From the NCBI GenBank assembly GCA_017306865.1, contig JAFKHH010000015.1, forward strand, positions 372,001 to 436,000: 64,000 bases of DNA. Direction: 5' to 3'. The notes under the pieces are model-generated. The model was not told where the DNA came from, made no database searches, and saw only the letters and a program-made list of their open reading frames with translations. Source of the DNA: Filimonas sp. (GTDB taxonomy: Bacteria > Bacteroidota > Bacteroidia > Chitinophagales > Chitinophagaceae). Shown piece after piece: positions 20,101-28,820 of this stretch (position 1 is its first letter; every line of letters begins with the position of its first letter). Made by a program: the position numbers and the translations under genes.

Positions 20101-23100
20101 GGCCGAGCCACTAGCAGGAATACCTATTGTGCTGTTATCATTGCTCCAACTGAATGTAGTGCCGCTTACATCACTCATAAATGAAATCGGGAAGATGGAA
20201 TTGCCGGCACATGGCGCTAGGTTAGTATAACCACTTACGTTTGGTGTAGGGTTCACCGTAATAGTAAATGTTTGCGCAATACCATCACAACCATTTGCAT
20301 GAGGCATAACTGTTATCGTTGCTATTATTGGCACATTACCTGTATTGGTCGCTGTGAATGAGGCAATGTTACCTCCTGACCCACTGGCGGCAAGACCGAT
20401 CTGCGGATGATCATTTGTCCAGCTAAACGTAAGCCCCGGAACAATCGGTTTAAATCTTATAACAGGAGTAGCATTGCCATTACAAATAACAATGTCTGAC
20501 GGGTCTTCCATCTCAGGTGTAGCATACACCGTTACGGACTGGCTTATAATATCGGTATAACCGGTATTGCTGGTCACTTGTAACTGTACAACATAGTTGC
20601 CACCTGCTGTATAGGTATGAGCTGGCGGATTAATACTTGCAGAGGTAGTGCCATCACCAAAATCCCACAAATAACCTGTAATAGTAGCTCCATTACCTAT
20701 AGTAGAGGTATTGGCAAACAGGAAGCTATTACCTTGCAAACATTGCATATTATCATTGATAGTAAAGGCTGCAACAAGATTTGGATCTACAGTAACAGTA
20801 ACGGTTTGGGTGATAGAAGCGATACAACCGTTATTACTTGTTACTGTTAACACTACCGGGAATGTACCATTTGCTGTATAAGTATGTGCAGGGTTTTGCA
20901 AAGAGCTGGTTGCTCCATCACCAAAATCCCAGGCATAGGTAGTGATGCTTCCTGCACTTATGCTGGACAATGAAGTAAACTGGTACGTATTATTTGTATT
21001 GGGCGAGGTAATATTGTAAATAAATGATGCATTGGGCATCACATTCACTACTACATCTTTTGAAAAAGTAGCACTGGCACAAGTGCTGCCGGCAACTAAG
21101 GCATTTAATGTGACGGTATGCGTACCTGATACCAGATACACATGCGAAGGATTTTGTATGGAACTGGTGACGCCATCACCAAAATCCCATAAGTAATCCA
21201 CTCCACTGGCGGGTACTGTCTGGTTAGTAAATGTAAATACGTTGCCGGACAAACACTGTGGTGTGGTATTGATTGTAAAAGCTGGTATAACAACAGGATT
21301 TACAGTAATGCGGGATGTGGCAGCGATACCTGCACAACCATTTACTGAAGGTATTACCGTAACTGTCGCAGTCACCGGTGCATTACTGTTATTTATAGTT
21401 GTGAACAGCGGCAGATTACCAGTGCCGGACAACGGCAAACCAATATTCTTATCTACCGTCCAACTATACACTGTGCCGGCAGGGCCAACACTGCCGAAAG
21501 CTGGCATGGTTACCTGCGTTCCGGGGCAGACTGTTGTATCGTTCAGTTGACTTGCTGTTATAGTTGGATTGATGGTAATGGTAAAATCCTGCGGTGTGCT
21601 TACACATCCCAGCACTGGTGGCGTGGTTATCGTTAATGGCGTTCCCGGCAATAAAGCGAACTGCTGATAATTGGCTATTGCTGTCACAGAGATTGTTGCT
21701 GTAACAATTATATTGGATGCATTACCTGCAGTGAACGTTGGTATATTGCCGCTGCCATTTGCGTCGAGACCAATGCTTGTATTTGTATTATTCCACACGT
21801 AACTTACTCCCGCCACACTACTGTTGAAGTCAGCTATGCTTACCGGGCTGCCATTACATGCATTTATATCTGCAGGTGTGGTAACTGTTGGAACAGGATA
21901 TACCGTCGCGTACACTATATCATTATGTACACAGCCATCTTGTGAGGTAAGCGTGAAAACATAGTCAACTGTTATAGGCGATGCAGTTGTATTTGTAAGC
22001 ACCTCGTTAATGCCATTTGTACCACTGCTTGCAGATTGTGTTATACCTGCAACAGCGGCACGGCTCCACGCAAAAGATGTACCTACGGTGGATGCGGAAG
22101 GATTGTAACCAACTGAAGTGCCGGAGCAAATGCCGGATGCGGTAGTCGCACTGGTCAATGCAGGCGTAGGGTTTACAGCAATGGTAAAACTGTACTGGCT
22201 GCTGGCACAACGTGTATTTGCCTGTACCTGTATATTGGCTGTTTGTGTAGTACTACCAGTATTGATAGCATTGAAGGATGCAATATCTCCTGCCCCACCG
22301 GCTGCAAGACCAATGGATGTATTATCATTCGTCCACGTAAATGTGGCTCCGGCCACAGAACTGGTAAAGTGTTCTGTAGTTACAACATTGCCCGCACAGA
22401 CAGACTGGCTTACATAGCCTGTTACATCTGGTACCGGGTTAACGGTTATCGTAAAGGTTTTGCTACTGCCAATGCAACCGTTCTGTGCCGGTGTAACAAC
22501 AATAGTTGCGACAGCATCGGTTGTGCCGGTGTTGATAGCCCTAAAGGATGCAATATTACCAGTGCCACTTGCGGCCAGACCTATTGAGGTATTGCTATTT
22601 GTCCAGGTGTAAGTTGGGCTACCTATCGTACTGCTAAAAATCACACCACTTGTATTGCTGTTATGACATACTGCCGGGCTTATTGGTAATACTACATCAG
22701 GTATGGCATATACGTTGACTGATTGTGTAACCACATCTGTAAAGCCGGAGCTGCTGGTAACATTTAGCGTTACTGTATATGACCCTGCTGCTGTGTAACT
22801 ATGGGATGGTGATGCTGCCGTACTGGTAGCGCCATCACCAAACGTCCAACTGTACCCTGTAATGGTAGCTCCACCAGATGCAGTAGACGTATTGGTAAAT
22901 ACAAAATTGTTACCGGTCTGGCATTGTGCAGCATTGCTGATCGTGAAGCCTGCAATAAGGTTGGCTGTCTTTTTAATGGTGATCACTTGCGATGCACTTG
23001 CGGTACAGCCGTCAATAGTTGTTACCGTCAGCTTCACCGTAAAGTTGCCTTCCGTTGTATAAGTATGTGTTGGTGCTGCTGTGGTTGCGTATGTACCATC

Positions 23101-26100
23101 TCCAAAATCCCAGTAATAACTCATGCCTGCTATGCCGGCGGGTGACGTAGATGTGCTGGTAAAACTATACTGATCATTACTGTTGGGGCTGGTAATAAGA
23201 TAGGTAAAAGATGCTGTTGGTTGCGGCTTAACCGAAACAGTACTGGTAAGCGTCTTACTACAACCTTTATTAGATAACGCAGTTAACATATACGTATGAT
23301 CACCTGCCGTTGTAAAAGCATGCGACGCGTTCGTTGTAGTCAGTGTACCGCCATCGTCAAAACTCCATTGGTACGTCAATGGCGTATTACCCGGTATAGA
23401 TGAGGTATTGGTAAAAATAAAATTATTACCGCTCAGGCATTGCGTAGCCAGATTAACATCTGCCAGTGGCTGCGGGTATGGATTAAGTGTGTAGGTAAAT
23501 GTACCTGTTGGGCCTACACAGCCAGTGGCTATAGGCGTAACAGTTACGGTACTTGTTACAGCAGCACTACCTGCCGGTAGTATATAGGCAAATGCAGGAA
23601 TATCGCCTGTGCCGCTTTGCGTATAACCAACATTGTTGCTCATAGTCCAGTTGTACGATGCAGCAGGAATAGAGCCGCTAAAACTTACTTTGGCTGAACT
23701 GGTACTTCCTGTATTGTCCGCACAACTTTGCTGGCTTGTAATCGCATTAACTGTTGGTATTGCATTAACAGTGACAGGCGCAAACACTTTTGTAACACAA
23801 CTCCCTGCACCTGTAACGGTATAAGAAATGTTAGTAGTGCCCGGAGCTATGCCTGTTACTTTACCTCCTGCGTCTACAGTTGCAATAGATGTATTATCGC
23901 TTCCCCATACGCCGGAGGCAGTGGTATTATTTACATTAATAGAAGAGGCAACACAGAGTGCGCTATTGCCGGTAATCGGGTTCACGACAGGCAATGGATT
24001 TACTACAAGTGTTTGTACTGAGCGGTTGCCTCCGCACGCATTGTACACCTCATACATTAGCGTCTTGCCATTATCTGCAGTAGTGACAGGTGTCGTAGCA
24101 GGATCAAAATCTACACCACCTAAATACCATTTTGCTGATAATACGGGCAACCCGTTCTGTGTAATAGCAGGTGTATTAACGGTTAAGCGTGTACCGGCAC
24201 ATGTGGGCAATGCCAGTGGCCCTGTTGGCGTTAAAGTGGCCACATCATTTACAGTCATTACTACGCCATTGCTTGTAGCTGTGCCACACGCATTAGTGGC
24301 CTGGTACACTAGTGTCTTATCATTATCCGCATAAGGCACTGTTGTGGGGTCACAAGGAACACCATTTACATACCAGCCGGACGCCGTAACGGGCGAGCCA
24401 TTAGCATTAACTACAGGCGTGTTTAACCCACCATTGAAAAATAAATTGCCATTACCACATATAGCAGATGGTGTAATAATTGTTCCTACAGATGGCCTGG
24501 TAGCTACAGCTATTGTTACGGGTTGCACAATAGAACAACCATCGGATGAGAGGGCTTTAATATAATAAGTAGTTGTAGTGATGGGTGTAACTGTTGATGG
24601 ATTAGACACAGTAGTTGTAGCACCCGCATTTGTATAATAACTGAGTGATGCAATGTTACTACTACCGGCTGTTATAGCTGCGTTGGTCAGATCAGCACTG
24701 CTTCCTGTACAAATAGCCGCAGGATTGCTAATAATGAGATTGGGCTGAAGACCGGGCGAGAGCGTACGTGAATCAGTCACCGTACAGCCTGCACCGGATA
24801 CAACATTCACGTTATAACTACCACTCTTACTTACATCAAAATTTGTTATAACAATAGAATCAATATTGTTTACTGTACTACCATCGGGTAGTGTCCATAG
24901 TATACTTGTTATCGGCCCTATAGGTTTTATCCGCATTACCACCCTATTACCCGCGCAAGCAGCACCAGCATCGGTAGCACCGGACACAGTAAGAATAGAA
25001 TTTGCCGAAAGGCTTATCACCTGTACGGTTTGCACTACTATATTATTACAACCATCCTGTAATTGCACATCATAAAAACCAGGCGTAAGTCCCGGAAATA
25101 CATTGCCAGATTGCTGTGTACCAAATGACAGATCACCCTGCTTCCTGATGGCATATTTAAACGGAGGATAGCCATTCGCTACAACGGTAAGAGATCCTGT
25201 TGACTGGCCGGGGCATACCACGCCATATGTTTTATTTACATCTACAGAAGGTGTGCCGAATACAGGTACAGTAAGTTTAATCGTATCCCAATATGTGCAG
25301 GAAGAAGGGTTGCTTGTAAACTGCCCCAAATTGGGTGCAACAACAATAGTGTACACCCCGGGTGATACATTTGTAAATACATTCTGTTGTATGCCACTCG
25401 ATAAGTATTGTTGATAGATACCTGCAGGTGATAATACTTTTACGACGAAATTGCCGGTATTGTTAGGGATTGTTTTACCCAACGTATCCCTTACAGCTAT
25501 ACGTAGTCCAATATTGGCTTTATTGCCTGAACAACCTGCACTCCCAATAGTGTACCATACGCTATCCAGTTTGATAGAACTATATGCATATTTCTTTTGC
25601 AGGTAAATGGTAGATACATAACCAGTGTCATTTCTCGGGCAAGTCCACTGCGCTGCTATTTGCACTGTTGCATTATCCGGCAGTAATGGTATTTTCCAAA
25701 GATTGATCCAGTTGTTATTGTTAGGGTAAGAGGATATTACAACAGGTGGATAAATGCTCAGATCAGGTAACCCCGTAGCAGAAATCAGCTTTAGCGTTAC
25801 AGGATAGGGGCCGCCTTGTAAAAACGAGTTTCCTGCAACCATCAAATATTGGGAAGACAAACTGCAATCTGAGGGATCAGCCGATGCCGAATACGACAGT
25901 TTCTTAGGAGACGATGCTGTTATTACAACCGTTCGTTGCTCCTGGTATTCGTTTTTATCTGTCAAGGTAACCACATAAGCGCCTGATGTTACCGGCTGAT
26001 AAAAGACATTGTAAGAACTAAATCCACCAGAAAAAATTGTTGTGTCTTTTAGAATAGTTCCTGGATCTGTCGATTTTACTACAGTAAAACGAATAGGATA

Positions 26101-27156
26101 ACAATATACTGCTGTCGTGTTCAGAGGGCCATAAAGAGGAAAAGCAACAGTAATATATGGAATGATCGAATCACAACTATTTGCTACAATATATGGGGTG
26201 GACCAACCTGTTCCCATAGAATTATCGGGAAATGTAAAGACTCCTTTCTGCCATACACCAGTACAAGGGTTTTGTACCCATACATTAAACTGTGCATTGT
26301 TTATATCAGCCGGAGGTTTAGGCGAAGGGAAGGTGACTTTTAAAATAGTACTACTTACTGTATCCGTGAAATTTCCTGACCCCGCGGGAAACTCGGCATA
26401 CATACGTAATGGAGTGCCAATGCTACCGTTTGAAGCAGTTACATTCATATATATATCCAGTCCTTTACCACAGGTAGTAATAGAAGATGGTGTATATAAA
26501 CTTACGCTCATCTGAAATGTAGATGGATAAGTATTGGCTGTGCCAGCTACAGCTATTGTATTGGTCGATACAGTCGTATTACATGCATCCGTTAATGATA
26601 TTATATAATTCCCGGAAGACAACCCGGATATACTACCGGAAGAACTTCCTGCAGGCACAATTACGGGTGATGGTATAGTAGGGCCTGAAAGAACAGATAT
26701 TGTGTAGGGACCTTTACCGGAATATGACCAGGAAAGAGATACCCTGCCTGCTGTAATATTAGAAGTACATGTAAAAGGTAAGTCATTTTGTGCAGAACCC
26801 AAGGCGCTGCTGATATATAAGTTGCTATAGCTTGTACTCACAGCCTTGCTGCTAGTTAGCACAGGCACAGACGGATGATTGGCGTCATATACTGCAACAA
26901 TATACGTTGCAGGGGAAAGCCCGGTAAAGTTGCTATCCTGTTGGGCTGGCCTGATAACAGTACCTACACTGTTACGCAATTCAAAACTAATAGGCGCAAC
27001 AGCCCCTTTAGTGCCAGCCTGAATACTGGCATCTGACTGGCAAGTGCCATTTGTACCGGTAATAGTTACAGATAATTGCGCATTTGCTGTTGTACAGATG
27101 ATGGCAGCTCCAAGCAACAAGAATAAAAGGCTTTTTTTAAATCCCTTTTTTAGCAT
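14179..27156 (-). CDS. Giant PKD-repeat surface adhesin, SprB-like, with type B T9SS sorting domain
   Basis: The 4325-residue secreted protein starts with a signal peptide (KKSLLFLLLGAAIICTTANAQ). Residues to about 1230 are SprB-like and Ig-like beta domains with little repetition. From about 1234 to 3900 it is built of four super-repeats starting near residues 1234, 1965, 2582 and 3201, each beginning Q-C-L-x-x-N. Each has three PKD domains (motifs like WDFGDG), then PKD-like domains with IGLAASG, then domains with SRAAVAGIS. I count 12 PKD motifs. The last 90 residues (PNMITPNGDGKND, FNRWGNQVYRS, WDGNGLAEGTYYYVLKL) are the gliding-motility-associated type B sorting domain, which directs export by type IX secretion. 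It heads an operon with PorP/SprF and PorE-like genes. Likely role: adhesion or gliding. Confidence 0.92.
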   Translation of the reverse strand: MLKKGFKKSLLFLLLGAAIICTTANAQLSVTITGTNGTCQSDASIQAGTKGAVAPISFELRNSVGTVIRPAQQDSNFTGLSPATYIVAVYDANHPSVPVLTSSKAVSTSYSNLYISSALGSAQNDLPFTCTSNITAGRVSLSWSYSGKGPYTISVLSGPTIPSPVIVPAGSSSGSISGLSSGNYIISLTDACNTTVSTNTIAVAGTANTYPSTFQMSVSLYTPSSITTCGKGLDIYMNVTASNGSIGTPLRMYAEFPAGSGNFTDTVSSTILKVTFPSPKPPADINNAQFNVWVQNPCTGVWQKGVFTFPDNSMGTGWSTPYIVANSCDSIIPYITVAFPLYGPLNTTAVYCYPIRFTVVKSTDPGTILKDTTIFSGGFSSYNVFYQPVTSGAYVVTLTDKNEYQEQRTVVITASSPKKLSYSASADPSDCSLSSQYLMVAGNSFLQGGPYPVTLKLISATGLPDLSIYPPVVISSYPNNNNWINLWKIPLLPDNATVQIAAQWTCPRNDTGYVSTIYLQKKYAYSSIKLDSVWYTIGSAGCSGNKANIGLRIAVRDTLGKTIPNNTGNFVVKVLSPAGIYQQYLSSGIQQNVFTNVSPGVYTIVVAPNLGQFTSNPSSCTYWDTIKLTVPVFGTPSVDVNKTYGVVCPGQSTGSLTVVANGYPPFKYAIRKQGDLSFGTQQSGNVFPGLTPGFYDVQLQDGCNNIVVQTVQVISLSANSILTVSGATDAGAACAGNRVVMRIKPIGPITSILWTLPDGSTVNNIDSIVITNFDVSKSGSYNVNVVSGAGCTVTDSRTLSPGLQPNLIISNPAAICTGSSADLTNAAITAGSSNIASLSYYTNAGATTTVSNPSTVTPITTTTYYIKALSSDGCSIVQPVTIAVATRPSVGTIITPSAICGNGNLFFNGGLNTPVVNANGSPVTASGWYVNGVPCDPTTVPYADNDKTLVYQATNACGTATSNGVVMTVNDVATLTPTGPLALPTCAGTRLTVNTPAITQNGLPVLSAKWYLGGVDFDPATTPVTTADNGKTLMYEVYNACGGNRSVQTLVVNPLPVVNPITGNSALCVASSINVNNTTASGVWGSDNTSIATVDAGGKVTGIAPGTTNISYTVTGAGSCVTKVFAPVTVNAIPTVNAITSQQSCADNTGSTSSAKVSFSGSIPAASYNWTMSNNVGYTQSGTGDIPAFAYILPAGSAAVTSTVTVTPIATGCVGPTGTFTYTLNPYPQPLADVNLATQCLSGNNFIFTNTSSIPGNTPLTYQWSFDDGGTLTTTNASHAFTTAGDHTYMLTALSNKGCSKTLTSTVSVKPQPTASFTYLITSPNSNDQYSFTSTSTSPAGIAGMSYYWDFGDGTYATTAAPTHTYTTEGNFTVKLTVTTIDGCTASASQVITIKKTANLIAGFTISNAAQCQTGNNFVFTNTSTASGGATITGYSWTFGDGATSTAASPSHSYTAAGSYTVTLNVTSSSGFTDVVTQSVNVYAIPDVVLPISPAVCHNSNTSGVIFSSTIGSPTYTWTNSNTSIGLAASGTGNIASFRAINTGTTDAVATIVVTPAQNGCIGSSKTFTITVNPVPDVTGYVSQSVCAGNVVTTEHFTSSVAGATFTWTNDNTSIGLAAGGAGDIASFNAINTGSTTQTANIQVQANTRCASSQYSFTIAVNPTPALTSATTASGICSGTSVGYNPSASTVGTSFAWSRAAVAGITQSASSGTNGINEVLTNTTASPITVDYVFTLTSQDGCVHNDIVYATVYPVPTVTTPADINACNGSPVSIADFNSSVAGVSYVWNNTNTSIGLDANGSGNIPTFTAGNASNIIVTATISVTAIANYQQFALLPGTPLTITTPPVLGCVSTPQDFTITINPTITASQLNDTTVCPGTQVTMPAFGSVGPAGTVYSWTVDKNIGLPLSGTGNLPLFTTINNSNAPVTATVTVIPSVNGCAGIAATSRITVNPVVIPAFTINTTPQCLSGNVFTFTNQTVPASGVDYLWDFGDGVTSSIQNPSHVYLVSGTHTVTLNALVAGSTCASATFSKDVVVNVMPNASFIYNITSPNTNNTYQFTSLSSISAGSITTYAWDFGDGATSSLQNPAHTYTANGTFPVVLTVTSNNGCIASITQTVTVTVDPNLVAAFTINDNMQCLQGNSFLFANTSTIGNGATITGYLWDFGDGTTSASINPPAHTYTAGGNYVVQLQVTSNTGYTDIISQSVTVYATPEMEDPSDIVICNGNATPVIRFKPIVPGLTFSWTNDHPQIGLAASGSGGNIASFTATNTGNVPIIATITVMPHANGCDGIAQTFTITVNPTPNVSGYTNLAPCAGNSIFPISFMSDVSGTTFSWSNDNSTIGIPASGSASLPSVVALNNGTVPVVATITVTPQANACTGTAQTFTITVKPLPVLTSSVAATTLCNGNTFHYTPQSSVTGVAFNWSRAVVAGISNPAASGTGDPGELLINTTTAPVVVNYVYSLTANGCNSTTSYTIPVTVYPTASLSSTLTPAAICNNTRFSYVPASATAGATFTWARAADAYNAAASGTGNPLEVLQNVGTAPLTVTYVYTTGANSCAGSVQNVQVVVNPDPDDDFSSNGPQCLNGNNFVFSLNPNSGATTYAWNFGDGNTTTGTNPSHSYTIDGLYPVSLTITSAAGCTNTVQHLVLVQPSPVAQFIYNTIAPNSNDQYQFTNQSIIGSGALASYSWNFGDGNTSTTQNPTHTYTASGTYTITLTVTSVLGCSATTSTTLIVNKDPNVIAGFTINNAAQCIGGNNFTFTDATTTAAGITVTGYTWDFGDGTPVSNLQNPTHAYATAGTYVVKLHVTGTDGTNTFNDDVSNTVIVFATPDMVQPADQTVCNQSATAPVIFKPIQPGLSFNWTMNTDIGGGTAGAGNIPSFTANNAGNTPVTATVSVTPVANGCTGNVKTFSIIVNPTPTVGGYVNQSLCAGGTIAAVNFTSNVSGATYTWINNNTTTGIAASGNNTIPATTGINNSIAPAVSTITVLPTANGCTGAAQTFTVAVNPIPVMTSSTDGGVICSGTTFHYTPQSTTAGATFTWSRAVVAGISEAATTGVGDPNETLTNTTALPITVTYVYTVNANTCNSAATYTIQVVVNPAATLSSSLTPAAICSGTTFSYLPTSATPGTGYSWSRAAVAGISNGAATGTGNPEEVLINTTNLPVTVTYAYTLTANGCTSVVQNVTVVVNPLPVADFTINLPIQCLSKNNFVFTNTSSIGGGTLSYVWNLDDGTTAISQDVTHVYQTEGVYNVSLKVITAAGCSSTINKTVQVNSSPVAGFAYDIISPNSDDTYQFANTSIISSGLLTSYQWDFGDNSSSMEMSPKHTYAADSTYNVQLLVTSALGCTDVITQKVIVSINPNIVPGFTINNATQCVAGNSFAFTNTTTARNLNTLVYSWNFGDSTALDSSINQIHSYSAPGVYVVALTVTGPRGYIAQLTQSVVAFPTPTVVKPTDQVLCNGTNTRNINFVGGITSTTFNWTNDHPEIGLPASGVGNILSFNATNATSVPIIATITVMPTSNGCSGTAQTFTITVNPTPTVAAIASQQLCAGQATTAIHFTGNVAGTTFRWLNNNSSIGLASAGVGDIPSFTTVNTGNITSTATVMVAPFTATCFGTAQSFTFNVNPLPQLTSTTTPNAICDSAIFNYEPSANIATTTFSWARAAVPGISNAAATGTGNPNEMLDNTTALPVQVTYVYTLSANGCSSSTYNVVVTVNPRPKLTSDVSLQSICDSTLFSYTPTSNTPGTSFAWIRVAVPGISNTANYGKDNPDEILDNNTNVPVSIIYAYTLSAGKCYNTYNVNVTVNPKLALTGNTTPTSVCSGRVFQYTPTGTVAGITYTWARAAVAGISNAAATGTNNINETLINTTSAPVNVTYVYTLSYNGCAASYNITVTVNPAPSLNITPANQELCAGQSTNTIQLTGPVVGTVYNWRNSNTDIGLAASGTGTIASFVAKNPYVESIGGTITIDPITPAGCTMSAPATISIKVNATPVGTLTAPLGTTLCTGSGIPVVATGGTTYQWYQDGNMIAGATAAQLIATSGGTYTVSATTAFGCSVQQSGNVKITALVKPTANFDFSSYCVNVPVIYTDKSTITNSGTVSYLWADNVGNTSTVQSPVITYTQTGNVVMRLKVMPQLCPLLADSISKTLAIEAPQAGQTLPAVNTTANALTQLNARNIGNTSYLWVPSTGLSNATIQNPVATISSNQQYIINMGMASGCNVGDTLAVVVRGQEEIFIPNMITPNGDGKNDQLVVVGIEKYPNSTMLIFNRWGNQVYRSNNYDNKWDGNGLAEGTYYYVLKLRLPSGDEKEFKGWVLLNRGGQ

Positions 27157-27535
27157 TCTAAAAACGTTAGCATTTTCATTAAATAGTTCGAAGAGTGCGA
27201 TAGCGTAAAGACTATCACAAACACACTATTGTTTGCTCTTAGATAGTTGTACAGAAGCAGTATAAGTATTAGCAAGATGGTATAACGGTGATTTGAAGGG
27301 GGACAAACAAACCGTAAGCATTTAGCTTTGTAAAAGCTCTAACAGGCAAGATTTTTAAGAGTTCATAATAATCTGGAAATGTAAAAGAGATACCTCAAGA
27401 AGTATCTCTTTTTTTATATGCGTTTATATTGTTTGGAATAATTTTTTTTACTTATATCATTGATTTATAAATGAAAGAAGCAGCTCAAGTGAACATACTC
27501 TATTTAGAGATACTCAGAGATTAATTTCTAACGGC
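27157..27535. other. Intergenic region upstream of the adhesin
   Basis: This 379-base gap must carry the adhesin promoter. No convincing CAAAnnTA box is visible on the minus strand. It contains a short inverted repeat (CAAAC / GTTTG near 27219-27236) and the hairpin at 27383-27412. No gene-like frame is seen. Confidence 0.5.
27383..27412 (-). terminator. Hairpin terminator between the Ada-like gene and the adhesin
   Basis: AAAAGAGATAC pairs with GTATCTCTTTT around an 8-nt loop. A-rich on one side and T-rich on the other, so it can act in both directions. Since both flanking genes are on the minus strand, it most likely ends the AraC-Ada transcript. Confidence 0.7.
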
Positions 27536-28369
27536 CTAACTCGCCGCATTCTCCATTTGCCCTGCCTCCCATCCTATCATCGCCATCTTACGTGTAGTGC
27601 CCCAGCGATATTCACCAATAACGCCAACATTTTTAATGACGCGGTGACAAGGAATGATATAGCCTACAGGGTTGTTGCCAATGGCTGTGCCTACTGCGCG
27701 GGATGCCTGTGCTTTACCAATCTGCTTTGCAATACCGGAATAGTCAACCAATGCACCTTCTGGTATTTTCAACAAGGCCTCCCATACTTTTAGTTGAAAA
27801 TCTGTTCCTTTAAGATGCAATTTTATTTGTTCCGGCTTATTTCCCTGTTGAAAAAAAGATTGAATTGCTTCATGATAGGTATCCCCCTGTTGAATGAACG
27901 TAGCATTTGGCCATTCCTGTTTTAATTGCGCAATGGCTATGTTCTTATCGTCATAAAAAAATAAGGTGCAGATCCCTTTACTGGTAGAGGCCAGCAAGTA
28001 AGCGCCGAATGGGCTGTCATAGATATTATAATGAATCGTAAGTGCGGCACCGCCATTCTTGTAGTCTCCGGGCGTCATCCCTTCTATAGAAACAAAAAGA
28101 TCATGAAGCCTGCTGGTGCCGGATAGTCCGGCTTCAAAGCTGGCATCAAATACAGTTGCTTTGCTCTCTTTCAGAATATCTTTTGCATATGATACAGTGA
28201 GGTATTGTAAAAACTTCTTGGGGCTTACGCCGGCCCACTCCGTAAACATCCGTTGAAAATGAAACGGGCTTAAGTGCACATTCGCAGCTATATCGTCAAG
28301 TGACGGCTGTTCTTTAAAGTTTGTGCGGATATATTGGATCGCTTCTGCTATTCTCTGGTAGTTTGACAT
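27536..28369 (-). CDS. AraC-type regulator fused to O6-methylguanine-DNA methyltransferase (Ada-like)
   Basis: The 277-residue fusion has an AraC helix-turn-helix domain at about 5-100 (LDDIAANVHLSPFHFQRMFTEWAGVSP) and a C-terminal alkyltransferase domain at about 115-270. PCHRV at 240-244 holds the acceptor Cys241, with IGEYRWG after it. It would repair O6-alkylguanine and activate repair genes. The N-terminal zinc-cysteine domain of E. coli Ada, which senses methylphosphotriesters, is absent, so how it would sense damage is open; this short form is common in Bacteroidota. It is monocistronic, with a promoter candidate just upstream and a terminator after it. Confidence 0.92.
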   Translation of the reverse strand: MSNYQRIAEAIQYIRTNFKEQPSLDDIAANVHLSPFHFQRMFTEWAGVSPKKFLQYLTVSYAKDILKESKATVFDASFEAGLSGTSRLHDLFVSIEGMTPGDYKNGGAALTIHYNIYDSPFGAYLLASTSKGICTLFFYDDKNIAIAQLKQEWPNATFIQQGDTYHEAIQSFFQQGNKPEQIKLHLKGTDFQLKVWEALLKIPEGALVDYSGIAKQIGKAQASRAVGTAIGNNPVGYIIPCHRVIKNVGVIGEYRWGTTRKMAMIGWEAGQMENAAS

Positions 28370-28388
28370 AACATCTCTTTTTCTGATA

Positions 28389-28416
28389 CAAAAATAGAGA
28401 AGGCTACGGGGACAAA
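28389..28416 (-). promoter_or_regulatory. Candidate Bacteroidota-type promoter of the Ada-like gene
   Basis: On the minus strand TATTTTTG (28396-28389) fits the TAnnTTTG -7 box, and a TTTG lies 16 bases upstream of it. The start would fall about 14 bases before the ATG. Spacing is slightly short of the usual 17-23. Confidence 0.4.
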
Positions 28417-28433
28417 CAATCCGATTCTTGCGC

Positions 28434-28820
28434 TTAAGATTCCTGGCTTGTAATGTCGTAATAAATGAGCGTTAACTCAGTGATTTTACTGAATTGCTCA
28501 TCGGATGTAACAAGAGGGCAATTATAGGCGATTGCTGTAGCAGCGAGTAGACTATCGGGTAACAGCATTTTGTATTTGGCCTGTATAGCTGTGGTGATCT
28601 TTGTTAGCTCATCCGTGAGGCCAAGTACACTCAACTCCTTTAGTAAATGATGTATTACAGCATGGTCATGTGTATGTGTAGCTATATATTCCCGCAATTC
28701 CATTTCTGAAACCACAGACATGCAGAGTTCACTGTCATCACACAATTGTGACAATACTTCATCACCATTTAACAGCAACAGGATTATATGGGTATCAAGT
28801 AAGAACTTATTCCCATTCAT
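28434..28820 (-). CDS. PIN domain ribonuclease, VapC-like toxin
   Basis: The 128-residue protein has the PIN acidic set: Asp9 in LLDTHIILLLL, Glu39 in VVSEMEL, Asp89 in LLPDSLLAATAIA and Asp107 in LVTSDEQF. Such proteins cut RNA and are usually held in check by a cognate antitoxin. Its ATG lies inside the last codons of a short upstream frame (28807-28974), with a 14-base overlap, the layout of a type II antitoxin-toxin pair. RNA target unknown. Confidence 0.88.
   Translation of the reverse strand: MNGNKFLLDTHIILLLLNGDEVLSQLCDDSELCMSVVSEMELREYIATHTHDHAVIHHLLKELSVLGLTDELTKITTAIQAKYKMLLPDSLLAATAIAYNCPLVTSDEQFSKITELTLIYYDITSQES

Noticed and set aside
23828-24334. 168-codon plus-strand frame, one of many antisense to the giant adhesin
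   Set aside because: The adhesin frame is continuous through this region with clear domain motifs. Thr/Val/Gly-rich repeats make the opposite strand open by composition; the antisense products have no recognisable domains.
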